DNA of 64,000 bases from assembly GCA_964410965.1 (NCBI GenBank), contig CAYPIY010000001.1, forward strand, positions 248,001 through 312,000, written 5' to 3'. The stretch is from JBBIRG01 sp964410965. Lineage in GTDB: Bacteria; CLD3; SB21; JBBIRG01. A program made the position numbers and the translations under genes. The notes beneath the pieces are model-generated. The model worked only from the letters and a program-made list of their open reading frames with translations, was not told the DNA's origin and did not search any database. Shown one piece after another: positions 33,584-43,162 of this stretch; within the stretch, counting starts at the first letter, position 1, and each line of letters opens with the position of its first letter.

Positions 33584-35641
33584 TTATTTCTTAATATTAA
33601 TTCTCGCGTCCACGGCAATGACCTTGTCGGGAGTGCCAAGCAGAGGATTCATGTCCAGTTCCATGATCTCAGGAGCGGTGACAAGTAATGCCGACAGGCG
33701 CGTCATGACATCGGCAAATAATTCCTCGTTGACGCCCGGTTTGCCGCGGACTCCCTGAATGATCTTGTACCCTTTCAGTTTCCGGATCATCGACAATGCT
33801 TCGTTTTGTGATAATGGACTTAAACCTGCGACAACGTCTTTCATGACTTCAACGAATATCCCGCCAAGCCCGCATAAAATCATATGTCCGAATTTCGGTT
33901 CATACTTAGCCCCGATGAACAATTCCGTTCCGGCCAGCATCGGCTGCATCAGGATGGCGGTGGTATCTTTTATTCTGATCATCCGATCAAATTCATCCGC
34001 CACCTGTTTCACTGAAGATACATTCAGCGCCACTCCCCCGACGTCCGATTTATGAACCGGCCCGACGACTTTCATGACTACCGGCAATCCCAGCCGTTCA
34101 GATGATTTTACCGCTTCTTCTTTCGACGAGACAACCGCCTCTCCCGCTCTCGGAATGCCAGCGGAGTCAAACAACGCCTGTATCGACGCAGGATCGATAT
34201 ATCCGTCTTCGCAGGAACTAATGATTCGGCGTATCTGCTGATGATCAACCGAAAGAAAACCATGACTTTCTGAATCGGGTTTGGGCGTATGATAAACCCG
34301 GCACAGCGCATTGCCCAAAGTTACTTCGTCCGGAAAATTGATTCTTCCGAATGATATGAATTCTCGCACTTCCTCGTCAGCAGTCAATATTGACGGAAGT
34401 ACCGGGAAAACCGGTTTCTTCGCAGTTTTCATTTTTTCATCCAGCACTCGGTAGACCTCGTTCACTTTAAAAAGTCCCGGGGTTCCGAAGATCACGGCAA
34501 CCCCGTCGATCCGGTCAAATTTGTTTTCTACGTAATCCAGAATGATGCCGAGTTGTTCGGCGGTACCGGTCGCAAGAAAATCAACAGGATTTGCCACGGA
34601 CGATCCCGGGAATAATTTCGTAAGCAATTCTTTGGCGTCCGGTCCTTCGATATGGGGAACGGACAAACCCCCGTTGGATAAAGCGTCGGTCAGCATCACC
34701 GCAGGGCCGCCGGCATGGGTGACGATCGCGATGTTCTTCCCTTTGAGTTCCGGATGCATGAACACCGATGCCACGCTGATCAGGTCTTCGCGGCCAAAGC
34801 ACCGCACGATGCCGGCTTTACGGAACAGCGCGTCCACGGCGACGTCCGAACTAGCGAGCGCCCCGGTATGCGACGATGCCGCCCGGCTCCCCGCTTCCGA
34901 AGAACCTGCCTTGACCGCCGCGATCCGGCATCCCTTGCGAATCAGCGACGAGGAATGTTTCAGAAGCATATCCGGTCTGTTTACTGTCTCAATGTACAAT
35001 AACTTGACCTTCGAACTGGTTTCCGGATCAAAGGTTTCGTCCAGATATTGCAGGACTTCCTCGACACCTAACTGCGCGCTGTTGCCGACGGAAAATACGC
35101 TGGCAAACGTAAGGCCTTTCGGTATCCCCGCTTCCATGATAAAGCAAGCCGTCGCGCCCGAACCGGATATGAAATCACAGCCTTTCGGATCAAGTTTGGG
35201 TATAGGCTTTGTGAAAACTCCCTGATAATACGGAGTGAGCACGCCAATGCAGTTTGGTCCGATTAAACTGCCGCCGACGCTGCTGATGATCTCCACAACC
35301 TGTTTCTCAAGTTGTTTACCGGCCTCGCTTTCCTCGCTGAATCCCGCTGACAAAATAATAAACGCTTTTGTGTTTTTTTGTTTTGCAAGGACTTCGATGG
35401 TGGCCGGCACATATTTCGCCGCAATGGCGATAATGGACAGATCCGTCTCCGGAAGCGACTGCACATCCGGATAGGCCGTAATACCTTGTACGGATTTTTC
35501 TTTTGGGTTAACGACATATAAGGGTCCTGGGAAATGCCCGTCTAAAAGGTTTTTCAGGACCTTCCCGCCTGGTTTCGTGATTTCATTCGAACCGCCTATG
35601 ACGGCTATGCTGTTCGGCTGAATAAGCTGTTTGGTGATCAT
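33584..35641 (-). CDS. ADP-forming acyl-CoA (acetyl-CoA) synthetase, fused alpha-beta
   Basis: A 685-residue NDP-forming acyl-CoA synthetase with all domains in one chain. The N-terminal CoA-binding Rossmann domain (SIAVIGGSNEITKPGG), the succinyl-CoA-ligase-like domain with the phospho-carrying His258 in SRAASSHTGALASSD, and a C-terminal ATP-grasp domain from about residue 455 (GLPVVMKVVGPVHKSDVGGVALNV, ILMQPMLAGTELFIGAKYEPKFGHMILCGLGG) are all present. It interconverts acyl-CoA plus ADP and phosphate with acid plus ATP, a substrate-level phosphorylation step. The acid substrate cannot be told. It stands alone on the minus strand. Confidence 0.92.
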   Translation of the reverse strand: MITKQLIQPNSIAVIGGSNEITKPGGKVLKNLLDGHFPGPLYVVNPKEKSVQGITAYPDVQSLPETDLSIIAIAAKYVPATIEVLAKQKNTKAFIILSAGFSEESEAGKQLEKQVVEIISSVGGSLIGPNCIGVLTPYYQGVFTKPIPKLDPKGCDFISGSGATACFIMEAGIPKGLTFASVFSVGNSAQLGVEEVLQYLDETFDPETSSKVKLLYIETVNRPDMLLKHSSSLIRKGCRIAAVKAGSSEAGSRAASSHTGALASSDVAVDALFRKAGIVRCFGREDLISVASVFMHPELKGKNIAIVTHAGGPAVMLTDALSNGGLSVPHIEGPDAKELLTKLFPGSSVANPVDFLATGTAEQLGIILDYVENKFDRIDGVAVIFGTPGLFKVNEVYRVLDEKMKTAKKPVFPVLPSILTADEEVREFISFGRINFPDEVTLGNALCRVYHTPKPDSESHGFLSVDHQQIRRIISSCEDGYIDPASIQALFDSAGIPRAGEAVVSSKEEAVKSSERLGLPVVMKVVGPVHKSDVGGVALNVSSVKQVADEFDRMIRIKDTTAILMQPMLAGTELFIGAKYEPKFGHMILCGLGGIFVEVMKDVVAGLSPLSQNEALSMIRKLKGYKIIQGVRGKPGVNEELFADVMTRLSALLVTAPEIMELDMNPLLGTPDKVIAVDARINIKK

Positions 35642-35939
35642 TTGATTTATTCCTGGTTTTTTAATTTTTTGTAATAGTCGGCTGTAAATATACTACTTTA
35701 TGTGAAAAAAAAAATTAAAATCCCATGGTCGGCCTTTTAAAAAATAAAAAATAAGTACATGTTAGTTTTTTTTGATTTTTATTGCACTTTTGCGTATTGT
35801 TTATAAATTAATTTTATTAAACCTTTTCTATTTGCACTATTATATTTAACTAAGTTACTGGGAGGTGATGAAAGAAAGTAAAACGATTTTAAAAGTAAAT
35901 GTGTTCCAATTAATAACCAAACAAGAAAGGGTGAAAGTA

Positions 35940-38900
35940 ATGAAAAAAAGTATTATTACTTCACTGTGTCTCCTCATGTTGACGGCCGGATTGTCATGGT
36001 CGCAATACGGAAGCAAAGGGAATTATGTCAATCTGGATAAAAGCAGATATTCAGAGCATAGTTCTTCCACTGAGACAGTTGTTTTCGAAGAACTGTTCAA
36101 TGAAGGTCTTACTCCTGATAGTTTAGCAACTCGTGGCTGGGTATTTATAAATTCCGACGGCGGCGGTACTTCAACTGTTTTTGGGGGCAATACGGCTGTT
36201 TTTTCATCATATGAGGGACCGGGAAGAGGATACGCCGCTCAAAATTATCAGGGCGCAAACGGCACTAAGATTGATCAATGGTTAATTTCTCCGGTTATTA
36301 CGGTAAACGCTAATGACACTTTATCGTTTTGGTACCGTAGCACGGATGGTACTTATCCGGATTCGATTGATGTTTTAATTTCTCCGACAGGCGGTGCCAC
36401 GATTCCTGATTTTACCTATAGCTATGGTATCCATCAGGTGCCGATCAATGCATGGGCTCAAAAACGGTATGTTATTCCTGTATCAGGTTCAATCCGTATC
36501 GCATACCGTTATTTAATTTGGGATGGTGGATCAACTGGAAGTAATTCTGATTATTGGGGTTTAGATGTCATGCGTGTTTACAGCGGCGGAACGCCTCCGG
36601 GCGCATTCCACTTGTTAGAACCGGCGGATGACACACGTTTACTCGTTCACAGCACTTCATCAGCGACAGCGGACGCTGTATGGACAACCTCGGTTGATCC
36701 CGGTACCGTTACCTATACGTTTGTCGTGGACAGCAGCATGAGCTTCGGCGCGACAAAAATTGAAGTCCCTTCCAACAATGGCGGACTGGATACTGTATTC
36801 ACCATGAATTATGATGACATCGACGATTTTCTGGCCACTCTTGGTGTCGCACGCGGCGATTCAATGACGCTGTACTGGAAAGTCATCGCCTCCAATGGTA
36901 CTCTGACAACCAACAGTACTGAAATCTGGTCTTTGAACGTGGTGCGTGATAATTACATCCCTTCGGCTTTCGACCTGATATCCCCTCCCAACGGTTACCG
37001 GGCCTTCGTAAGCGCAACCAATACGGATCCCGCCACTATGACCTGGGGCTCTTCGGTTGATCCCGAGGGCGATGCTATGTCATATACCTGGATGCTTGAC
37101 AGCAGCCTGGCTTTCGGCCCGACCACATGGGCGGAATTTACCGGTACGGATACCTCATTTGAGACGGCCATCAATACAATTGATGCCTACGTTTCCAGCC
37201 TTGGCGTGGCGCCCGGCGATTCGATCATCCTGTACTGGGCGGTTACCGCTTCAGACGGATTCCATAACGTGATCAGCAGCAGCGTATTCGAGGTTAATGT
37301 TGTCCGTGAATTACTGGTCAACAATCCTCCGACACCCTCTCATCTTCTGTTCCCCGATAACGGTGTCCGAATTGTTGTTTATCCGAACATGCCCGATACG
37401 ATGAACATGACATGGACGGCTTCCATTGATCCCGAATCCGATCCTGTCGATTATAAGGTATTTTTTGACGTGGTTCCGACCTTCGATTCGGGGGATCTGT
37501 ACTGGACCGTTTCTAATAATTCGGGCGCGGATACGGTATGGACAGCCGAATTGGACGGTCTGGAAGATTATACGGATGATCTCGGCGTCCCGTTTGGCGA
37601 TTCGATCACTCTGTACTGGAAAGTCGTTTCCAGCGACGGACCGTTTGACATTAACAGCGTTGAAACATTCACGATGAATGTCGTGCGTACGCTGCCTCCG
37701 CCGACCGTGATCTTCTTTGATGATTTTGAATCCGGCACAACCAATTGGACACTGCAGGGTACCTGGGGATTATCCACAACACAGTCTCATTCCCCGACCC
37801 ATGCGCTGACGGAGAGCCCGACCGGTTTATATGCACACAACTTAAATAACATCACAGCGACGCTGACCAACGGCCTGGATCTTTCCACCGCTCTGGACGC
37901 AACCCTGTCCTTCTGGGGCCGTTATCAGATTGAAGCCGGATTTGACTATATGTATCTTGACGCTTCCACCAACGGAACCACGTGGGTCAATCTGGCAACC
38001 TATGACAGCGATGTTCTTGTGCCCTGGCAAAAGTACACCTACAGCCTCGGCGGGTTTGTCGGAAACAGCAGCGTGAAAATCCGCTTCCGTTTCTTCAGCG
38101 ACGGTGCGGTCAATTTTGACGGCATGTATATCGACGACGTGGAAATCAGCGCTTCCAATTATGACGCTTCCGCTCCTCTGATTACGCATACCGGTACGGA
38201 ATTCTATGAAGGCACGATCGATGCCCGCCAGGTGAACGCTGAAATCATCGACGTGTCCGGCCTGCAAAACGCCGAACTGAAATACACCGTGGACAACGGA
38301 TCCGTGAATACGATCGTCCCGGACAGCAACAACGGCGATATGTATCATTTCACCATTCCGGTTTTAGCCGCAGGCTCATGGGTCAAGTACTGGATCGAAG
38401 CGACCGACAATTCACCGGATAATAACTTCGGTCAGTCAGATGAATTTGAGTATATTGCAGGTAATTACATTTCCTACGACGATCCTACGGTTGACTTTGT
38501 CACGAATTTCGAAACCGGAACGGGCGCCGCGGTCCGATTCAATACCCCGACTAATTACAAGGCCCGCCTGGTGACGGCCCTGATCCGGAATTACACCGAT
38601 GTGAACCGCCCGAATGACTCGATGATCGTGCACATCTGGAGCGATGCCGCAGGATTGCCGGGAACGGATTTAATCACGCCGTTCAAGGTCAAACCCGAAG
38701 CAACTTTATCGAACACCAGCCCGATGACGAGAATTGACCTTCGCCCGTACGCTTCGCAGCTTACTGACCTTACCGCGTTCCATATCGGTTTCACCGTCCC
38801 GGACGGAGCTGTCGACACAGTGTGGATCACCATTCGCCAGCCGGGAAGCAACGGACGCGCCAGCGTATTCGACGGAGCCTCATGGGCCGCTCCGGCCACG

Positions 38901-39260
38901 GCTACCGATTATCATTTCCGCGTTATCATGGATACGCTGAAATCAACGATCGGCATCGATGACAATATCGCCGGAAACCCGAATAAATATGAACTGTATC
39001 AGAACTACCCGAATCCGTTCAACCCGGCTACTACGATTAAATTCGATCTGAAGGAAAACGCTAAAGTCACACTGAAGATCTTTAATACTCTTGGCCAGGA
39101 AGTCCGGACTTTGGTTAATTCAACGAAAAATGCGGGACAACATCATATTACCTGGGACGGCAAAGACAACGCCGGGAAACAGGTTTCAAGCGGACTCTAC
39201 ATTTACCGCTTGCAAGCAGGAAGCTTCGTGAAATCTCACAAGATGATGTTCCTGAAGTAA
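35940..39260 (+). CDS. Large secreted multidomain protein with sorting module
   Basis: A 1106-residue exoprotein. The ATG at 35940 is chosen because a GAAAGGG site precedes it and it starts a clear signal peptide (MKKSIITSLCLLMLTAGLSWSQ). Next comes a jelly-roll domain like the cleaved-adhesin family (FWYRSTDG...DSIDVLIS), then three SusE-like beta repeats of roughly 115 residues, each ending GDSxxLYWxV...NVVR, then a second jelly-roll (FFDDFESGTTNWTLQG), and the C-terminal NYPNPFNPATTIKFDL...SSGLYIYRLQ sorting domain. No catalytic motif is visible, so adhesion or glycan binding is inferred. The 298-base upstream gap is AT-rich and presumably holds the promoter. Confidence 0.87.
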   Translation: MKKSIITSLCLLMLTAGLSWSQYGSKGNYVNLDKSRYSEHSSSTETVVFEELFNEGLTPDSLATRGWVFINSDGGGTSTVFGGNTAVFSSYEGPGRGYAAQNYQGANGTKIDQWLISPVITVNANDTLSFWYRSTDGTYPDSIDVLISPTGGATIPDFTYSYGIHQVPINAWAQKRYVIPVSGSIRIAYRYLIWDGGSTGSNSDYWGLDVMRVYSGGTPPGAFHLLEPADDTRLLVHSTSSATADAVWTTSVDPGTVTYTFVVDSSMSFGATKIEVPSNNGGLDTVFTMNYDDIDDFLATLGVARGDSMTLYWKVIASNGTLTTNSTEIWSLNVVRDNYIPSAFDLISPPNGYRAFVSATNTDPATMTWGSSVDPEGDAMSYTWMLDSSLAFGPTTWAEFTGTDTSFETAINTIDAYVSSLGVAPGDSIILYWAVTASDGFHNVISSSVFEVNVVRELLVNNPPTPSHLLFPDNGVRIVVYPNMPDTMNMTWTASIDPESDPVDYKVFFDVVPTFDSGDLYWTVSNNSGADTVWTAELDGLEDYTDDLGVPFGDSITLYWKVVSSDGPFDINSVETFTMNVVRTLPPPTVIFFDDFESGTTNWTLQGTWGLSTTQSHSPTHALTESPTGLYAHNLNNITATLTNGLDLSTALDATLSFWGRYQIEAGFDYMYLDASTNGTTWVNLATYDSDVLVPWQKYTYSLGGFVGNSSVKIRFRFFSDGAVNFDGMYIDDVEISASNYDASAPLITHTGTEFYEGTIDARQVNAEIIDVSGLQNAELKYTVDNGSVNTIVPDSNNGDMYHFTIPVLAAGSWVKYWIEATDNSPDNNFGQSDEFEYIAGNYISYDDPTVDFVTNFETGTGAAVRFNTPTNYKARLVTALIRNYTDVNRPNDSMIVHIWSDAAGLPGTDLITPFKVKPEATLSNTSPMTRIDLRPYASQLTDLTAFHIGFTVPDGAVDTVWITIRQPGSNGRASVFDGASWAAPATATDYHFRVIMDTLKSTIGIDDNIAGNPNKYELYQNYPNPFNPATTIKFDLKENAKVTLKIFNTLGQEVRTLVNSTKNAGQHHITWDGKDNAGKQVSSGLYIYRLQAGSFVKSHKMMFLK

Positions 39261-39319
39261 CCTGAAAGTTAACGTGAAATTCGACGAAGCCTGACTTCAC
39301 GATTTCACGGATTAAATTA

Positions 39320-39353
39320 AAAAACCGCCGATCCGAAAGGACTGGCGGTTTTT
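39320..39353. terminator. Bidirectional terminator between convergent genes
   Basis: AAAAACCGCC (39320-39329) pairs with GGCGGTTTTT (39344-39353) with a 14-base loop. T tracts exist on both strands. It separates the plus-strand exoprotein from the minus-strand vWA gene and probably serves both. Confidence 0.88.
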
Positions 39354-39372
39354 CTTTGATTGAACTAAACTT

Positions 39373-41454
39373 TCATTTTTTAGCCATTACCCCGAGTTTT
39401 TTATCAATCTTCAGTTTCGTTACCGAAAGAACTTCCGCGGTCTCCACTTTTACCATTTTGAGAAATACCTCATATTGTTTTTCCTTCTCGAACAGCATTC
39501 CCATCAGCATCGTTTTAGCTCCCGCCAGCATCCCGACCCTGACGCATGTATTTTCATCAACCAGATCAGTCATCTGCAGATCCTGTTCTTTTAGCACTTT
39601 TTCAATTTGCTGCCGTTCAACCAGCTGAAACTTTTTGTTCCTGCTGACATTGAGGAGCAAATGTTCGGTCAGGTAATCCAGATCGGCTTTCAGATTCAGC
39701 GTTGTATCCTGCGGATTAAGCGACATGACAGCGACGGTCGTGAGATCGTCAAGCCTCCAGGACGAGTAATCGATGAGCTGGGTTAAAGCCATCGCCATGA
39801 GTTTGTTTACAGTTTCCGTGGCAGATTCATCATCATTTCTGATGGCCTCAAAATATTCATCGGCAACCTCGATTTTCTGGTCGCTCAAATACTGCAGTTC
39901 CTCTTTAATGAAACGGATGACCAGCGCCTCGAGTTTGTCGGTTTCATAATTCGACCCTGTATGATGACTGACGCTGCCTGTTTTGCCGCCATCACTCTCC
40001 CCTTTTTCGCCGTAAGTCATAAAAATATATTTTCCGCTTGTAAGTTGGGCGATCTGCCTTAATATCAACTCGCCCTGAAGATCAAGTCCTCCGCAACCCA
40101 TACTGAAAATCTTGATTGCTTTTTGTTTTGCTTCAAGCGCAGCTTCCATATAATTGAATGACTGATCTTTGTACATTTGCGGCGGTGCGTCGGTGATGAT
40201 GAAGCACATCCGCAATCCGTTTTCATTCCATGACATGTCCTGTACGGCGTCCCGTAAGGCGGCCTGAAGGTCCTCCGGTTCATCGCCCCCCCCGCCGGCC
40301 TCGATTTTATCAAGGTGTTTCTGAAATAAATCCAGATTGTCGGTAAGGTCAATTTTTCGGGTCACGTATTCATCGCCGCGGTCGCGGTAGGCAACTAAAC
40401 CAAAGCGTACAACAGGTTTTGTCGACAACGCAGAAATATTCAGGCTTATTAATTCAATGGAATTTTTCAATTGCCGGATTTCCTCTCCCATGCTTCCCGT
40501 CGCGTCGAGTATGAACACGATATCAAGAGGTACATTCGACGGAACAGATCGCTGAAAATTGAGTTTAACATCGATTTCTCTTTTTCCGTCCCGTTTGAAC
40601 CGGATTTCCTGTTTGAATTTATCGACAGAAATTTCCGCATCAAATTCTTTCATTTTACTTTTATACATTGAGGGAAAGAAGAGGAACGATCCGTCCGCGC
40701 AGGTTTTCCCGGTCGTCAATTCATCATCATCATATTTAACCGTGACGACGGCATTCGGAACTGGTTTTCCGTTCAGGTCATGAACCCTGAGCACAATCCG
40801 TTCCTGTATCCCAGACGGAATATGCTTAACCGTAGATGCGTACTGGTCAAGAAAATTGACGAAATAACTGAATTGCTTATTATCATCGGCGAAGCCCGCT
40901 TTCAGGCCTGACGCTGTAACTTGTTTTGTTTTATCTTTTTTCGTTTCACCAAATTCTTTTGATTTGCTTCCTTTTTCATCATCAGATTTACTTTTACCTG
41001 CTCCGTCGATTGTGCCGCCGGATAAGGCTTTATCTAATGTTCCGAAAATATCGTCATCACGGGTTTCAGTTGGCCTTCCACCTCTAACACTAATTACAAC
41101 TTCCTCACCGCTTACAGATTCTTCAACTAAATACACATCATATTTTGTAACTGAATCGGGAACCACAAGTGCATTGTTCATTGTCAATCTCGAGTAACCG
41201 ATCATACTGAATTTAAGTGTATATTCTCCTCCAGGTACATCTTTGATCAGAAATATACCGTATTTATTTGTTGTACTTCCATATTTTGTACCGTCGATTA
41301 TAACATTCACACCCGGTAAAGGTTCTTTTGTACTTTTATCAAATACTGTTCCGGTAATGTCGCCCTTACCTGTCGCAGTAGCATATAGTTCATTATATGA
41401 CTTCAGCCATGTTATGCATATAATGAAAGATAAAATAAATATCTTCGGTTTCAT
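39373..41454 (-). CDS. vWA protein with carboxypeptidase-regulatory and CsgG-like domains
   Basis: A 693-residue exported protein. The ATG at 41454 (MKPKIFIL) follows GGAGAG; a GTG four codons upstream is less likely. After the signal peptide, a CarboxypepD_reg-like domain (GDITGTVFDKSTKEPLPGVNVIIDG...GYSRL) is followed by an acidic linker, a beta-rich region and a vWA domain with the metal site DATGSMG (Asp317) and the TDAPPQ segment. The last 100 residues (FQLVERQQIEKVLKEQDLQMTD...GAKTMLMGML) match the CsgG-like module of the FISUMP genes at 59-63 kb. Surface assembly or binding is inferred. Confidence 0.85.
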   Translation of the reverse strand: MKPKIFILSFIICITWLKSYNELYATATGKGDITGTVFDKSTKEPLPGVNVIIDGTKYGSTTNKYGIFLIKDVPGGEYTLKFSMIGYSRLTMNNALVVPDSVTKYDVYLVEESVSGEEVVISVRGGRPTETRDDDIFGTLDKALSGGTIDGAGKSKSDDEKGSKSKEFGETKKDKTKQVTASGLKAGFADDNKQFSYFVNFLDQYASTVKHIPSGIQERIVLRVHDLNGKPVPNAVVTVKYDDDELTTGKTCADGSFLFFPSMYKSKMKEFDAEISVDKFKQEIRFKRDGKREIDVKLNFQRSVPSNVPLDIVFILDATGSMGEEIRQLKNSIELISLNISALSTKPVVRFGLVAYRDRGDEYVTRKIDLTDNLDLFQKHLDKIEAGGGGDEPEDLQAALRDAVQDMSWNENGLRMCFIITDAPPQMYKDQSFNYMEAALEAKQKAIKIFSMGCGGLDLQGELILRQIAQLTSGKYIFMTYGEKGESDGGKTGSVSHHTGSNYETDKLEALVIRFIKEELQYLSDQKIEVADEYFEAIRNDDESATETVNKLMAMALTQLIDYSSWRLDDLTTVAVMSLNPQDTTLNLKADLDYLTEHLLLNVSRNKKFQLVERQQIEKVLKEQDLQMTDLVDENTCVRVGMLAGAKTMLMGMLFEKEKQYEVFLKMVKVETAEVLSVTKLKIDKKLGVMAKK

Positions 41455-41670
41455 TATTCTCTCCACATTTTTGTTATTGTCAGAATTTTATCAAAGCAAA
41501 TTTTTTTTAATATATCATTTTGAATGTTAAAAAGTAAAACAAAATTGCATATTAAAAGTAATCATCATTTCAGAGTATTTTCTTGTTTTATTTTATGATG
41601 ATTAGTATTAATTTCTTTTATCTTTATAGAAGTAAATGGAATTGTTCAATTTTTTTATGAAAGAAATAAT

Positions 41671-42675
41671 ATGAAAATTGACGCTTTTGCTGCTCATGAG
41701 CCGAAATCAATATTAAAACCCTTTTCTTATGAAACTGATCAATTATCGCCGACCGAAGTCGAGATAAGAATCACTCATTGCGGAATATGCCACAGCGACA
41801 TTCATCTCGTTGACAACGACTGGACTATTTCTAAATATCCGCTGGTTCCGGGACATGAAATCGTCGGGACGGTCACGGCGATGGGAAACGAGGTTCAGGG
41901 ATTAAAATCAGGTCAAAGGGTCGGCGTGGGTTGGCAATCCGGCAGCTGCCACCACTGCGAATGGTGCCTCTCAGGACAGGAAAATCTGTGCTTCCGGCAG
42001 GTCGCAACCTGCGTGGGACATCACGGGGGGTTCGCGGATCACGTACGAACGGATTACCGGTTCGCTTTCCCGATTCCTGATGAACTTGAATCGGAAAACG
42101 CCGCTCCGTTATTATGCGCCGGGATTACCGTTTATTCACCGATGAAATTGTATGAGGTAAAATCAAGCCAGCGCGTTGGCATAATCGGAATCGGCGGACT
42201 GGGACATATCGCGTTACAATTTGCCCGTGCGGTGGGTTGTGAGGTTACCGCGTTTTCATCATCGCCTGAAAAAGAATCCGAAGCGAAATCGTTCGGCGCG
42301 CACAGGTTTGTCATTAGCACTGATAAATCGGCGATGCAGAAAATGAGCGGAAAACTGGATTTCATTTTGTCAACCGCGACGGCGCCGTTAAACTGGAGTT
42401 CTTTCTTAAGCGCGCTGCGTCCTAACGGAAAGCTGTGCTTCGTAGGAGCGACGGTCGGAAACCTCAATATCCCCGTGGGTTCGATCGTCATGGGCCAGAA
42501 ATCGGTCTGCGGCAGCGTCATTGGCGGACGAAGCGTCATGAACGAAATGCTTCAGTTCGCGGCTAGGCATAAGGTAACCGTAAAAACAGAACTGATGCCC
42601 CTGGATCAGGTGAACACGGCGATCGAAAAGGTCAGAAAAAACCAAGCCCGGTACCGCATGGTGTTGTCCATATGA
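41671..42675 (+). CDS. Zinc-dependent alcohol dehydrogenase (cinnamyl-alcohol type)
   Basis: A 334-residue medium-chain dehydrogenase. Catalytic zinc ligands are Cys37 in HCGICHSD and His62 in GHEIVG; structural zinc ligands are Cys93, Cys96, Cys99 and Cys107. The Rossmann motif GIGGLGHIALQFA lies near residue 173. The layout is that of YahK/cinnamyl-alcohol dehydrogenase-like aldehyde reductases, usually NADPH-dependent. Substrate is unknown. The gene is preceded by a 216-base AT-rich gap and followed by an LprI-like gene on the same strand. Confidence 0.93.
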   Translation: MKIDAFAAHEPKSILKPFSYETDQLSPTEVEIRITHCGICHSDIHLVDNDWTISKYPLVPGHEIVGTVTAMGNEVQGLKSGQRVGVGWQSGSCHHCEWCLSGQENLCFRQVATCVGHHGGFADHVRTDYRFAFPIPDELESENAAPLLCAGITVYSPMKLYEVKSSQRVGIIGIGGLGHIALQFARAVGCEVTAFSSSPEKESEAKSFGAHRFVISTDKSAMQKMSGKLDFILSTATAPLNWSSFLSALRPNGKLCFVGATVGNLNIPVGSIVMGQKSVCGSVIGGRSVMNEMLQFAARHKVTVKTELMPLDQVNTAIEKVRKNQARYRMVLSI

Positions 42676-42744
42676 ATCGGGCTGCACATGCCCGCCCGTA
42701 CAGGAATACATAACATTTATTACCTATGATGAAAGGAAATTCCA

Positions 42745-43161
42745 ATGAAAATGCCGTTGCTTACAGTAAGCATTCTGCTCCTTTTATCCGTTTCCGGAAC
42801 ATACTCACAGGAACATGCGATCGATGTTTCAACGGGCGACTGCATGGAAGCCGATCCCAGTACTTCAGGCTCAATCAACTGTTATATGGAAGCTGAAACG
42901 AAATGGGACGAGGAACTAAACCGTAATTACAAATTACTGATGTCCGCCACGGACGATGAAACCCAGAAGAAACTCAAAGCCGCACAACTGGCCTGGATCA
43001 AACTGAGGGACGCCGAGTTTGAATTTTTATCCTACTTGTACGGACAAATGCAGGGCACCATGTTCCGGACGTTTTACTACGGTAAAAGGGTCTCTGTCGT
43101 GCGATCCCGGGCGCTGGAACTGAAAAATTTCTATGACGATTACCAGACGAGCAAGGAATAG
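42745..43161 (+). CDS. LprI-like (DUF1311) exported protein
   Basis: A 138-residue exported protein: signal peptide (MKMPLLTVSILLLLSVSGTYSQ) followed by the DUF1311/LprI pattern. The two conserved cysteines are in GDCMEA and INCYMEAETKWDEELNRNYKLL, and the helix KKLKAAQLAWIKLRDAEFEFL is diagnostic. The family includes a lysozyme inhibitor; inhibition here is inference. AAAGGAAA precedes the ATG. It ends two bases before the next start. Confidence 0.88.
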   Translation: MKMPLLTVSILLLLSVSGTYSQEHAIDVSTGDCMEADPSTSGSINCYMEAETKWDEELNRNYKLLMSATDDETQKKLKAAQLAWIKLRDAEFEFLSYLYGQMQGTMFRTFYYGKRVSVVRSRALELKNFYDDYQTSKE

Positions 43162-43162
43162 C

